A stretch of DNA of 64,000 bases, taken from NCBI RefSeq assembly GCF_918797505.1, contig NC_092794.1, forward strand, positions 34,772,122 to 34,836,121, read 5' to 3'. Shown one piece after another: positions 1 through 10,972 of the stretch. Made by a program: the position numbers and the translations under genes. How positions within the stretch are numbered: the stretch's first letter is position 1; the number at the start of each line of letters is the position of its first letter. Source of the stretch: Bemisia tabaci. Taxonomy: Eukaryota; Arthropoda; Insecta; Hemiptera; Aleyrodidae. The notes beneath the pieces were generated by a model. That model was not told the DNA's origin. It did no database searches and worked only from the letters and a program-made list of their open reading frames with translations.

Positions 1-103
1 CCTGTTCTGCGTGGACATCAACTTAAATCACTAACACCTAACACATGCAAGATCTCCATTACCTTCCGATGTTACCTATCCTCCTGTTCTGCGTGGACAT
101 CAA
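1..103. repeat. 82-bp direct repeat at the window edge
   Basis: The motif cctgttctgcgtggacatca occurs at 1 and again at 83. This suggests a tandem unit of about 82 bp that continues to the left of the window. Only one full period is visible, so the copy number is unknown. Confidence 0.5.
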
Positions 104-121
104 TCTAATTTTGCGCTCAGC

Positions 122-589
122 ATGATCATTAACAACTTTTATGACTTAACTTCTTTTTTTACCTCAAGATATTCGGAAGTAAATAGCCATGGGGCTGGGC
201 AAGAGTCTAGAAATGAAAATGGCAAATCCATGATATTGAAAAAAAGCCTAGAATGTTGGTTGAGGAGAAGCCTGGACTTACCGGGCATTCTTCAGCGTAG
301 GTACACATTGAGGAGGACATAAGTCGTATTGGGACCCCGAAAAATGACCCAGAGGTCATTGCAGACCTCAAAAAGTTTCGCAGCTTTAACGAGAGTACCT
401 ACAGCAGCTAGTGTTGTGTTCCGTAATTTATCCAGCCACGTATGGTACCTCTGTAGTAAAAATTTGGTTCCCTTGATATTATTTGATGAGAGACTTACAT
501 CGAAGACTAAGAGAGTCTTTGTTTACAACATGAGACACAACCTAGGGTTGCCGAATCCACCTGTCCGCCAGAACGTACAATGTAACTAA
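122..589 (+). pseudogene. Possible degraded coding remnant, unknown protein
   Basis: Two open stretches (122-322 and 329-589, plus strand) lie in different frames. The second contains SSHVWYLCSKNLVPLILFDE, which resembles a conserved stretch of repeat-borne uncharacterised arthropod proteins as I remember them. No start, splice pattern or full domain is evident. My reading is a frame-broken transposon-borne gene fragment; a chance open frame is the alternative. Confidence 0.25.
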
Positions 590-1303
590 TGTCTAGGGTC
601 ACATTTGAGGACAATTATTCTCATTATCTCTTACAAGTCAGAGCCAAAGTCAATAAAACCATACAAAAAGAATAAAAATAATCTGTCAACCATTTTAAGA
701 CTCTAAGCCTTTAAGTAAACTGTGGATTCTTTGATTTAGTTTATTAACTTTGAACTGTTTAATTTGTTGAAATTGATTTTCCTACATATAGCCAATATTT
801 TGCAAAGAAAATTTGTCTTTTTGATGTATTTATACATTTCAACTGTTTTTGAATGTTAAATTGTATCCAGGTCAATTCGTAATGATACATTGCAACGGAC
901 GGGAACTTTCGGGCCCGCGCATAAGCTTAGTGGGTGCGTGTGGCATATCGCTTAGGCAGTGCAGAGGACGCGCGCGCGTTGCGCTACGGCGCGGCGCGCC
1001 CATTTGCTCCTAGTGTCTCTCGTTGCGCGCGCGCCTTTCTCGGGTGTTTTGCGGCTTTTGTGTTGCAGATACAACCAAACGGACGAAATTGCCGCCCTTC
1101 AGAACCAGAACTCAGCGTTTTCAATGGGAAAACAGTGTTATTTTATCGAAAAATCTCAAATTTCAACCTGTGTCACTAATGTCGTTTGAGCACCGGGTAA
1201 AAATCGTTTTAAATTTTCTTCCTTGTACCAGGCTTCTTATGTATCCACACATCAACTTTAAAGACCAGGACCTCCTTCGAATTCGAAAATTTAAAAAATA
1301 AGA
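590..1303. other. Unassigned stretch with a CpG-rich patch
   Basis: AT-rich up to about 890, then a CpG-dense block (about 905-1060, including cgcgcgcgttgcgc). The several overlapping open frames here are what GC-rich sequence gives by chance. No element boundary or gene was recognised. Confidence 0.4.
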
Positions 1304-1705
1304 AACACCGTACCCCCCCCCCCCCCCCCCCGGGGAGGAGGCCTGAGGGTAAAAAAAGTGCGGATTTTTCGACGGTATATTTAGGTACGGATCTCCTAGT
1401 GTACATCCTGAGGGTTTTCGAGTACGTAAGTCCGTTTTTTCGAAAATATTTCTCCAGCCCCCCTCTTTTGACCCCCCCCCCCCCCCCGTAGCTCCCCTAT
1501 CATAAGGGTACAAAACTTTTTACGAACGGTACATTTCGGTGCAAAACTAGTACAAAACTTAGGCGATAAAAAAGAGTAGAATTTTAGAGGTGGGGGGGGG
1601 GGGGGGGGCTTAATTTCTCAACCCGGTACATTTGGGTACAAAACTAGTAAAAAACTTTGTCGATCTTGAATTTTAATTTTGGGAAGGTGGGGGGGGGGGG
1701 GGGTG
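1304..1705. repeat. Degenerate repeats punctuated by poly-C and poly-G tracts
   Basis: Pure C runs near 1313-1331 and 1473-1487 and pure G runs near 1591-1608 and 1688-1701 punctuate related units. The phrase ggtacattt followed by gggtacaaaactagtaaa or close variants appears near 1529 and 1625, about 97 bp apart, each followed by a G run. Long open frames on the minus strand here are low complexity (glycine runs from poly-C). Confidence 0.5.
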
Positions 1706-3214
1706 TCTGGAAAAATGGACGTAGCTAAGACGTTCTACTTAGAATGGTTTGCCGCAATCCGTGGTACACACCTGGACCTGTCTTAGGTTTGGATGGCGGG
1801 TAGCGGGAAATCATTCGACGCAGGAACTTCGATCCCGCTTGTACAACTAACTGCTTCGAGTCTTTCCATTGAAAGTTTAATGCAGAATTCCCTGGATCAC
1901 ATCCTAACATTTTTGCCCTTACTAAAACTCTTTTAATTATTCAAATTGAGACGTACACTAAATTCAAGTCATCGTAAGGCCATCAGTAAACGGGACCAAA
2001 AAAAGAGAAGACTTTATTCAGAGGTGCATTGGCGAGTTCTCATCCGGTGGCATAACCCGCTTATGCTTTGTCAAGCGAGTTTCCTTCAAATTTCTTCCTA
2101 AAAACACCAGGGCCTCCCTAACCTGGAAGTCCTGCAGATGGGCCGATGCAGGTGAAGTTTTTTCCTTACCTTTTCCTCTCCCTTCATATAATCCGTAATC
2201 TTGAAAAAAAATATAATAAATTAAAATATGAAAAAAAAACAAAAAAACATTTAAACACGCCTGAACTTTCAGCCAGTCCTAAGCCTGGATAAAGTGTGAG
2301 GGGGCGTTTTATTTTATTTTATTTGTATTATTTAGAATTGGCTGAGTCTATGCTGATGCTGAGTGCTATACGCAAGTCTGGCAACAGTCGCGCGCCGAAC
2401 ACTTAACGCAGCTGTACTCGCGTTATCACCACTGTTGTTAGATCGATGTTCGCTTACTAAATTACTCTGCGTGCGCTGTTGCCGCTCTTTACCCATCAAT
2501 AATTATCAGCGTGTTTTTCCACGCGGGCGCCACCTCGACCGTCTCAAAACGGGACGGGAGCCACCTCGGATACTACCGTTTTATCCGACGGTACCGTACC
2601 GCCGAATAACGCCATCTTTTTGGGAAAGGAAGTGAAACGGTTGAGAGAAATTGGAGAGAAAATCTACACAAACACCGTGGTTCCTAAAATCCTGAGCAAT
2701 ATCTCATAAAAACACCCGAAAACATGCATGTTCGTGTGAAAATCAGCTAAACTAAGGTCAAAATCGGATTCTGCGATGAAAATGCTTCGGTAGGATATGG
2801 TTCTAGCCTGAAATTCCATAAGATCGAAGGATACAGCGAACAGAAGTTGCGGAGTAAGTCCATGACCTGGCAATCCTATGTTTCGGTCCAGTGTGCGAGG
2901 GACAGTTTTATCTTCCTTAAAATATGCTAGTCTGAAATTCTCATACTGCTCCATAATAAAGGTATGTGTTAGTCTCTTCTTAAACAATTTTAAGTGCAGT
3001 CATTCATTTACTCATTCACTCTGATGTCATTCCGCCAGATTAACAGAAAATCTAGTCGTGTTGGGTGAATTATCCTTTCATTCCCGCCTTGATTATAATA
3101 TGTATAAAAATTATTTCAATGTCAAAATACCATCGGTTTTCTGTAAAACGAAATCGCAAAAAATCGGTTTGTCAGACCGCTAAAACAACTCGTTAAAAAA
3201 TGACTCTATATGTA
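1706..3214. other. No gene or element recognised
   Basis: Mixed-composition DNA. Short open frames at 2363-2635 (plus) and 2664-2987 (minus) show no motif or splice context that I can interpret. Confidence 0.4.
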
Positions 3215-3790
3215 ATCATGTACGTAGACATCGGTGTGTTCCAATCATGTCAGCTACATAACTCCACTCTCTGACCGAGAATAACCGATTTCAATCCCGA
3301 TCAAAATCATCGATATTCGATCAAAATCATCGGTTTTCGATCATAATCATCGATTTTCCATTAAAATCGTAAGAAATCAATATGACCGATCGATATGTTG
3401 ACTCGACGTCTTCAAAAATTGATTTCACGAGAATGATCACGAAAGAATCGATGTGCTCCAGTCATGTCTGGTGGACTTCTCCAATTTCAATCCAAAATGA
3501 CCATCGATGTTCCGAGAAAAATCGTAAGAATTGTGTATATTACATCGATATATCGACTCATCGACGTTAAAAATTGAGTCTAAGAGTAAAAACGCGTACG
3601 AATGTATGTGGTCCAATCATGTTGGGTACATTTCTCAGATCTCGAATGGAGGAAAACCTATTTAAATCCCGAGAAGTCATCGATTTTCCGTCAAAAATTG
3701 TCAAAATTCGATAAAGCCGATCGATATATTTACTCGTCGACATTAAAAATGAATTCTTCGTGTCAAATTACGTAGTACGTATGAAAATAC
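3215..3790. repeat. Degenerate tandem repeat, about 160-190 bp unit
   Basis: Three decayed units each contain a phrase like ccaatcatgt, a gaccgatcgatat-type block and a gactcgacgt-type block (roughly 3230-3410, 3450-3590 and 3610-3770). Inside the first unit a 20-bp subrepeat (gatcaaaatcatcgatattc and variants) occurs three times at about 3298-3360. Confidence 0.5.
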
Positions 3791-4339
3791 GTAGAAATTT
3801 GCTTCACATGTGTAAACAACGATAAGAACCCCGTCGATACATCAATTGAACAAGAAAACAGCAAAAAATCAGGCCGGATTTGGACCCCTTTGCTCCCCCT
3901 CCCATGTAACTCTGAAACGGTTCCTTTACTCATCTTGAGATTTTTTCCTCAGTTTTCTGTCAACATAAGCTTCCATTTAAACCTTAGTCCGATGGTCGAA
4001 TCGACTACCTAAAAAGGGGCTAAAATAAGCCCCTTTTTGGGAGGCTCTTTGCGTTTTATTTTTGCGCTTCCCGCTTCAAAAACAATACTACAGCACAGGT
4101 GAACATTCCTTTATAAAAGTCGTTCCATCTGACTCCCGCTCAGCTTCTGGTCAATAGGATACTGCGTAATATTCAACATGGCCGACGCCAATCCGCTAAA
4201 ACACGTGTAACGGGACGACATTCTAGCAACCTGATAACAATCGGCGTGTTATCATTCACATTTTCCTCGCGTTGAGACTGTTGAGAGATATCCACCTTGA
4301 TTGACCTTATGCTCCCCTCGACCTACGCTCGGAGGTGTG

Positions 4340-4692
4340 TCGGCTACGTACAGAGACAAGAGACCCTCCACTGGCCTCCTAGCGACAGGTGGAAGATTTT
4401 ACTTTCGGGGATTCAACAGTTCGGGACAATTATTAGGGAGCAACAGTCATCACCTCAATTTCGGCTGTTGACCTACCTACATGGTCAATGATGAGCTTCG
4501 GGTGACGTCATGAGCCAAACAAGTTTCGCAAACTTCGGCTATTTTCAACTTGTTTGCAAAACGAAACTGCCAACACGTTGTTAAACATCAACCATGTAGG
4601 TAAGTCAACAGTAGAATGCTGAAGTCCCGAAAGTAAAAGCTTCCACAATGGCCAAGATACTAGTGGAGGGTCTCTTGTCTCTGGCTACGTAT
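4340..4692. mobile_element. Hairpin element inserted in the old A copy
   Basis: Left arm (from ctacgtacagagacaagaga) and right arm (to tctcttgtctctggctacgt) are inverted copies, separated by about 100 bp around 4490-4590. The poorer arm match further in suggests age. Confidence 0.5.
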
Positions 4693-4744
4693 AGCGAAAC
4701 ATCCTATTGAGCAGGGGTTGAATGGAAAGACTCCCCTCTCGCAT

Positions 4745-4995
4745 GTGCTGTATTATCGATACTATAAGCTCCAAGACCTCCTAATTTTGCGTAACTGGTA
4801 ACGCTTAGTTCCAGCGTTTTGCAGGGCCGATTTTCATGATTTTTGCGGCTATCGACGGGCAATTGTCTCTAGATGAGCCCACTCTATTCAGATTTTCAAA
4901 ATAGGATCCAGGTTTTTTTATATTACGTGGTAAAGTTGTGAATTTTCCCATTTAAACAATGTGAATTTATGTTTTTTGTCATAGTTCGTTTATAA
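4745..4995 (-). repeat. Dispersed segment shared with 40035-40263
   Basis: This block (ctccaagacctcctaatttt ... aaaaaaacctgg on the complement) is an inverted, diverged copy of the block at 40035-40263, including the phrase gacaattgcccgtcgatagc on that side. It is probably part of an unnamed dispersed repeat. Confidence 0.5.
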
Positions 4996-5146
4996 AGCCG
5001 GAAGCGCAAAAAAAAACGCAGATTGTGAAGTTAGGAGTGCATCTCAAATTTTTCGATGTGCTCATCGTGATTTTTGAGGCATGTTCTTTGGGAAACAACT
5101 TTTAATTTTGGTGTAGCAAAAATTTGCAACAGGTCAATTGCAGCAA

Positions 5147-5763
5147 TGCAACATCATGCGAAATTAAGAAAGTAATGACTGTTGTTTCGTTGAATTTGAC
5201 GAAAAGAGAAGTGCCTTCGTGGCTTCTAAACGAACAAGTTCTCTATTTCTACTTGTCCCTGAAACATAAAAGGCGAATCAGCCGTCCTAATTGATACTCT
5301 TGGAGCAGTAGGCGAGAGTTACGCGTTAAGCGACTTGTTGCTCTAGTTACTGAAGACATCAATGAGGAGAGGCGGGCTTGCCTTGTTCCCATGCAAAGTC
5401 GCTCAATAAATTAATGTTATGTAGCTCCATTCTAACATTTAAACCGATCACCGATTTCAGAGCGCAATCGAAGGAATCTTGAACGCCATCCAAGAACGGC
5501 GGCAAATCCACAAGGACCGGTAAACTCCTGAGTCACTGAACATAAACATTTCATCCTAAATGGCTGATTTTTGAAAATAAACTCCAAGAAAAGACGGGCA
5601 AAAAAAGCACGTTCTTGTGTGAATTCCTCCACAAATCCACGATTTGTCAGCACAGGATTACCACACATCCATCGGAGAAAGAGCATTCGTTGAAAACTGG
5701 CTTTGTTTTAACATGGAACTCCATCCATTCAGCATTCATACGGAGTCAGTCCCCTCTTGGCTT
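5147..5763. other. No gene or element recognised
   Basis: Unassigned flank between the old A element and the SWIM palindrome. Open frames on both strands near 5432-5686 and 5615-5865 have no recognisable domain. Confidence 0.4.
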
Positions 5764-7832
5764 AAAGAGGTTGTTCCATCTACCATTGAAACTGGGCCCA
5801 GAATGAAATCTCCTCATCTTTTCAGGTATCAAAGGGCATGGTCAGGGACACCCAAATATGGTTGAATTTTTTCAAAATTCCCCCCTGGGGAGGGGGGGCG
5901 GGGGTTATATGAAAAACGGTTTTTTGGCTCTAACTTTTGAACGGTTTGAGATATCGATTTGAACTTTTTTTAAATGAAAGGTCGTTTAAAGAGCTTTCTT
6001 TTGGTATATTATGTTTAATAGTTAAGTCAATTTTTGACCAATTTATGGCCTGTCAAAAATTTTCCATGAGTCCAAAAATCAGATTTCTGTAGTTTAGAGC
6101 AGCGACGATCGCATGCAGATGAACAAAAAACTGTTCAACTTATAGCCCTCTCTCTGACGGTTAAAATGAGCCCAAGATCATCTTGGGGAAACGATTTGTC
6201 TCCGAGTTATGCTTCTTCAAAGTTGGCGCGGCGGGGTCCGCTTCCGCGGGGCAGCGCTCCGGAGTACGATAGTTCACTCCCACCCCCCTCCCGTCATGCC
6301 ACGCGACGCAAACCGAGGAAGACTACCTTTAATGATCATTTGAACAGATAAATGCACACAATATACGCTATTATGGTGTACAAGTATTATTAAAATTATA
6401 TTGAAAACGCTCTATAAAATGAGAAGCAATATACCTGGATCCGGCAATTTGTTTGACGACTATCGCATAGTGTCCGCGATACATAATTTATATTTTCAAC
6501 GTCTGCAAAGTGATGGTGACGACGCAAAAATTGCCATTCAAATGCTCCAAAAATTAAATGAGCCGAATATTGTGCAACAAATTGTTGAGGACGAGAAATG
6601 GCTCCGAAAAAAAGTAGTTTTTGAAAACCTGACGACGTATCATTTTAAACAATTAGAACAGTGGAGGAGCGAAGATCTTGACACCCTCTCGGGAAGTTAT
6701 CAAATTGGATTTGCAGCAAGTTATATTGCAGACCATTTTGCTAATGGAAAATATTGCTTTCAAGTGACGAAGGATAACTTTTTGCCAGATTTTCAAAAAT
6801 ATGATATTTCCGTAAATTCGCCTCTTTTTCTTCGATCGCGGATCCTATCGAGGCATAAATCAAAAAAAGAATATCGTATATTTATATTAATCGACACCAG
6901 TAAAAAATCCAGCGAGGCCATTAAAGCAAGTTACTGCACATGTAAGAACGGTGCGCGTACCATCAATCCTTGTGCTCACGTCGTAACTATACTGTGGTAT
7001 TTGTTTTACGGGCGCTATCACAAAAAACCAGCGCCTTCAGCCTTTTTGAACGAGTGCTTCCCTCTCAGAAAAGTCGATTTTGGCTTTTCAGACGACGAAG
7101 ATGAGGATGAAAATGCGGATCATACTGCCGATGATCCTATGGATTGCGGTGATGATAAATTCGGTGAGATTCCACTCTTCTATTTATTATATTAATATAA
7201 TTTTAATGATACTTGTACACCATAATAGCGTATATTGTGTGCATTTATCTGTTCAAATGATCATTAAAGGTAGTCTTCCTCGGTTTGCGTCGCGTGGCAT
7301 GACGGGAGGGGGGTGGGAGTGAACTATCGTACTCCGGAGCGCTGCCCCGCGGAAGCGGACCCCGCCGCGCCAACTTTGAAGAAGCATAACTCGGAGACAA
7401 ATCGTTTCCCCAAGATGATCTTGGGCTCATTTTAACCGTCAGAGAGAGGGCTATAAGTTGAACAGTTTTTTGTTCATCTGCATGCGATCGTCGCTGCTCT
7501 AAACTACAGAAATCTGATTTTTGGACTCATGGAAAATTTTTGACAGGCCATAAATTGGTCAAAAATTGACTTAACTATTAAACATAATATACCAAAAGAA
7601 AGCTCTTTAAACGACCTTTCATTTAAAAAAAGTTCAAATCGATATCTCAAACCGTTCAAAAGTTAGAGCCAAAAAACCGTTTTTCATATAACCCCCGCCC
7701 CCCCTCCCCAGGGGGGAATTTTGAAAAAATTCAACCATATTTGGGTGTCCCTGACCATGCCCTTTGATACCTGAAAAGATGAGGAGATTTCATTCTGGGC
7801 CCAGTTTCAATGGTAGATGGAACAACCTCTTT
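5764..7832. mobile_element. Palindromic transposon with ~635-bp inverted arms enclosing a SWIM-finger gene
   Basis: Left arm about 5764-6398 and right arm about 7198-7832 are inverted copies, nearly identical throughout: the 61-codon frames at 6166-6351 and on the complement at 7245-7430 translate identically. Outer ends read aaagaggttgttcc and ggaacaacctcttt. No clear target duplication could be read at the ends. The spacer is almost entirely one open frame (6401-7195). Long terminal inverted repeats (TIRs) plus a SWIM finger are features of some DNA-transposon lineages (Mutator-like proteins, for example), but no DDE catalytic domain is visible, so the superfamily is open. Near-identical arms imply a recent insertion or ongoing arm conversion. 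Confidence 0.75.
6401..7195 (+). CDS. SWIM zinc-finger protein of a DNA transposon, probably a partial or spliced gene
   Basis: A 264-codon intact frame starting just inside the left arm. The SWIM signature CxCx9CxH is met by C179, C181, C191 and H193 (YCTCKNGARTINPCAHVV), followed by a hydrophobic segment ILWYLFY and an acidic stretch at 231-238. SWIM fingers bind DNA or protein and occur in transposase-associated proteins. The N-terminal third (LFDDYRIVSAIHNLYFQRLQ) resembles, from memory, the region before the SWIM finger in repeat-borne proteins of other invertebrates. A good donor (TCG then gtgaga, exon end 7163) lies near the 3' end, so the last eleven codons may be intronic. The first ATG is taken as the start, but an upstream exon cannot be excluded. 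No catalytic DDE triad is seen. Confidence 0.7.
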   Translation: MKTLYKMRSNIPGSGNLFDDYRIVSAIHNLYFQRLQSDGDDAKIAIQMLQKLNEPNIVQQIVEDEKWLRKKVVFENLTTYHFKQLEQWRSEDLDTLSGSYQIGFAASYIADHFANGKYCFQVTKDNFLPDFQKYDISVNSPLFLRSRILSRHKSKKEYRIFILIDTSKKSSEAIKASYCTCKNGARTINPCAHVVTILWYLFYGRYHKKPAPSAFLNECFPLRKVDFGFSDDEDEDENADHTADDPMDCGDDKFGEIPLFYLLY

Positions 7833-8268
7833 GGAGCAAATCCGACCAGTTGGTTGATCACAGAATTATCTGCAGTGAATTCTGCTTTTTTTAACCTTTT
7901 AACCTCGCCTATCCAGACATTTTTCAAATCGATAGTGTAATGTTACATAATTCAAATGTTCAGATAATTGGATAGCTCTAGATTAACTGCTCAATAATGC
8001 TCCTTTTCCTAAACTAAGACGTCAGAACTCTTGGTCATAGTGGGTGTTATGACTGTAGATAGGGGACAGAACTCATGAAAGCGATGAAGAAGTCCGGGAG
8101 ACGGGTCCAGGACTCTGACCACCTCAGGGGAGCAATTTCACGATTTCCTAGAAGAAAGGGGGGGGGGGGAAGACCCTGGACAGTGATGACACATTGCCAA
8201 TCTATGGTGGTTGATTCTTATTTTGTAGTGTATACTAATAGAATGTTGTGAAATGTGATGTAATCATT
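7833..8268. other. No gene recognised; contains a G tract
   Basis: Intervening DNA with a short poly-G run near 8159-8169. Nothing else can be supported. Confidence 0.4.
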
Positions 8269-9560
8269 ACAGGATTATCCAAAAGTCCGGGACCCCCCTT
8301 ATAACTTGTGAACAAATAATGCTGGAGATTCGAAAATTGGGGAATGTTCCTAGGTGAAAGGGAACTACTTTTGGGCGGACCCAGAATTTCGGGGACGGGC
8401 CCTACCTTTCTTTTTCAAATGGGAACCCCTATCCCGTGATACATCATTTAAGAGGGCTTCAAAAGAGATAATTTTTAACGAAAATTGATTGACGATATCC
8501 CAATGGGCCTGTTGGAAACTTTTGCTAGAGCAAAAATAAGAGTTGTTTCTTATAGATAATGCCTCAAAAATCACGATGAGCGCATCGGCAAAGTCTGAAA
8601 TGCACTCATAACTTCACAATCTGCGTAAGAAATTTGCGTTTTTTTAAGCTTTCCGCTTCAAAAACGATACTACGGCACAGGTGAGCATTTTGTTAGAGGA
8701 GTCGCTCCGTCGTCGGCGATATTCATCATGGCCGACGCTTGCGCGCAGTTCCGCGCGTAATTCCAGGAGAGTTCAAGGTCAATCAATTCGGGCGTGGAAA
8801 ATATGAACGTTAACACGCCGATTGTTATCTGGTCTAATTCAGTTCAGGTGTTATCTCGTCCCATCACACGTATTTTGGCGGATTGACGTCGGCCATGATG
8901 AGTATTGCCGACGATGGAACGACTCCTCTTACAAAATGTTCACCTGTGCCGTAGTATCGTTTTTGAAGCGGGAAGCTCAAAAAACCGCAAATTTCTTACG
9001 CAGACTGTGAAGTTATGAGTGCATTTCAGACTTTGCCGATGCGCTCATCGTAATTTTTGAGGCATTATCTATAAGAAACAACTCTTATTTTTACTCTAGC
9101 AAAAGTTTGCAACAGGCCCATTTTAGACAAAATGTCGGAAAATGCATATTTTGGTTATTTACCGACAGATTCACATGAAAGTTGGAGTCCACGGATCTTC
9201 GGGCGTGAGAAATACAAATCCGATCTTGGATTTGCAAAATACCCGAGCCTTTCCAAGTATCATTCGAATCCGTCGGAGAATAACCAAAAAACGCATTTTC
9301 AGGCGACCTTTATTGTTAACAATTGAGATATCGACAATCCGTTTTCGCCAAAAAATGTCTTTTTTAAGCCTTTTCGAATGATGTATCACAAGATGAAGGT
9401 TCTCATTTGAAAAAAGGAAGTTAGGGTCCCCCCCCCCCCAAATTTTGGGTACGTCAATAAGTAGTTCCCTTTGACCTAGGAACATTCCCCAAAAGTCAAA
9501 GCTCTATCAATTTTTGTTCAACAGTTACAACAGGGGTACCCGACTTTTGGTTAACCCTGT
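8269..9560. mobile_element. B-family inverted-repeat element, old copy (B1)
   Basis: The left end (acaggattatccaaaagtc) and the complement of the right end (acagggttaaccaaaagtc) match the ends of B2 at 40266. Both arms carry the B phrases for ggaatgttcctaggt and gatacatcatt. The middle is occupied by an A-family hairpin. The arms are diverged from each other and from B2, so B1 is older. Confidence 0.6.
8502..9122. mobile_element. Palindromic MITE A, copy 1 (621 bp)
   Basis: The ends are aatgggcctgttg and caacaggcccatt, with arms of more than 250 bp that fold on each other (for example gctagagcaaaaataagag against the right arm). The central part around 8750-8880 is the unpaired loop. It is non-coding and lies inside B1. 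Copies 2 and 3 have the same length to within one base. Confidence 0.85.
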
Positions 9561-10740
9561 TATATGGTGTTCGGAAAGCCCCCTCCCCTCCCCCTCTAAC
9601 TTTTGTTGACCTTACTGAGGTAGAGATTTGAAACTTAGAGGACGTTCGTTCTTAGGTCAAAAGGAGCTTCTTCTTGGCCCTCCTAAAATTTCCGGGGGGC
9701 TTCCCTAGGGGGGGGGGGGGGAGGAGACGGACTTTGACTTTCTTTCTAGTGGGAAAACCTCCTTTAAGGTACCTCGTTCGAAAAAGCATAAAAAGATAAA
9801 TATTTTCGCGTAAAACCCGAAGTCTTTATTTTATACCGTATCAAAATGGCGGCTGGTCACAGTTCAACTTCATCGAAAATTGGCACCTCGGCTATTGACA
9901 CATGGATTTGCTTGAAATTCGGTATCCGGAGATATTTTGGGCACGAGAGGAACGAATTTGACGTAATTTTTTTAAAGAAAACCCTAATTTTTTTGAATGG
10001 CCTCAGCTTATGTTTCAAAATTGCCGAAAATTGACAAACTGGATTCTTCATCGATGAATTCGTTTTTCGCGCCAAAATACCTCCAGTTGCAGTTTCAGGA
10101 GCAATTTCCCCCGACTTCCGAATGTGCGCCTCCCCCTTTACCCTCAAAGGAAGGCTAGGGGGGCGTCGGAACCATGAAAATCGGATTCCTTGGGGTCGAT
10201 TACCTGGGAAACCATCTTTTTCCAGAGAATTCATGTCAATTTTTAACCAATGGGAAATTAGGGAGAGGACCGCTGCCCCCTCTTTAAGGGATTATTTTGG
10301 GGCGTAAAGCGGTCCGATTTTGGATTTTCAGGGGCCAATTTCGCGTGAAATTTTTCGTTACCTGGGACGGGTGGTCTGGGACACCATGTATAAAGTAGAG
10401 AGCAGTTTATACCGTCTCCACGAAATGGGGGCCATACTGTTTGTCCGATGTTCTCGGGGATTTGTCTACCGATCCTCTCCCGTCCTGTGAGGGACAAAGG
10501 CTATTTTAATTTTCACCCTATCATGATTTCGGGATTTTATCGTCAAATAAGGGTAAAATTGGGGGAGAAACAGACGCATGCGTTGCTGGGCACCATTGTT
10601 AGCGATGTATATCGCCATACGAGCGATAATCTATGAGTATCGCAGTTCGATGTGTTTGTTGTGTTTGATGCGTTTGTTTCGTTTCATGTGTTCTGTGTGT
10701 TAGATACGTTTGTTCCGTAAGTTTAATTGTGCCCTGTCGC
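9561..10740. other. Unassigned, B-like in places
   Basis: Contains phrases reminiscent of B elements (ccctctaacttttg near 9591, gaccttactgaggtag near 9610) and a G run near 9711-9721, but no clean pair of ends. It may be a second decayed B-like element. No gene was recognised. Confidence 0.35.
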
Positions 10741-10756
10741 CTTTGGTACACTTTCC

Positions 10757-10778
10757 GGGGGGGGGGGGGGGGGGGGGG
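10757..10778. repeat. Poly-G tract (about 22 bp)
   Basis: An uninterrupted G run, one of the longest of about twenty such tracts in the window. Confidence 0.9.
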
Positions 10779-10972
10779 CTTTTTATTTCAAAAGAAAAAT
10801 GAGCAATCTTGCAAAATATCAGCAAAAATTTACAATACCGTGTCTTCTCAATACGAGCAATTCCGCTGTCCGAACTCATGAAAATTCGCATACGCATCCT
10901 GCCCCACTGTCTCGTTTACTTGCCTTTTAATTATTTTTGCCACGCTCTAATGAACTGATTCATTGCAAAGAA

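Larger units (their letters stand above)
4060..5146. mobile_element. Old, interrupted copy of palindromic element A
   Basis: The left part (cttcccgcttcaaaaacaat, near 4067) and the right part (agcaaaaatttgcaacaggt, near 5116) match the arms of the intact A elements at 8502, 25346 and 41840, but are clearly more diverged. A second palindrome and a foreign block lie between them, so this is the oldest A copy in the window. The left terminus is not intact. Confidence 0.55.

Noticed and set aside
1163..1513. 116-codon minus-strand frame as a gene
   Set aside because: It spans two poly-C tracts translated as glycine runs; no domain or splice context.
6166..6351. 61-codon frame identical to the one on the complement at 7245-7430, taken as a small gene pair
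   Set aside because: It is the same arm sequence read on both sides of the palindrome; no start context or domain, and identity follows from the inverted repeat.
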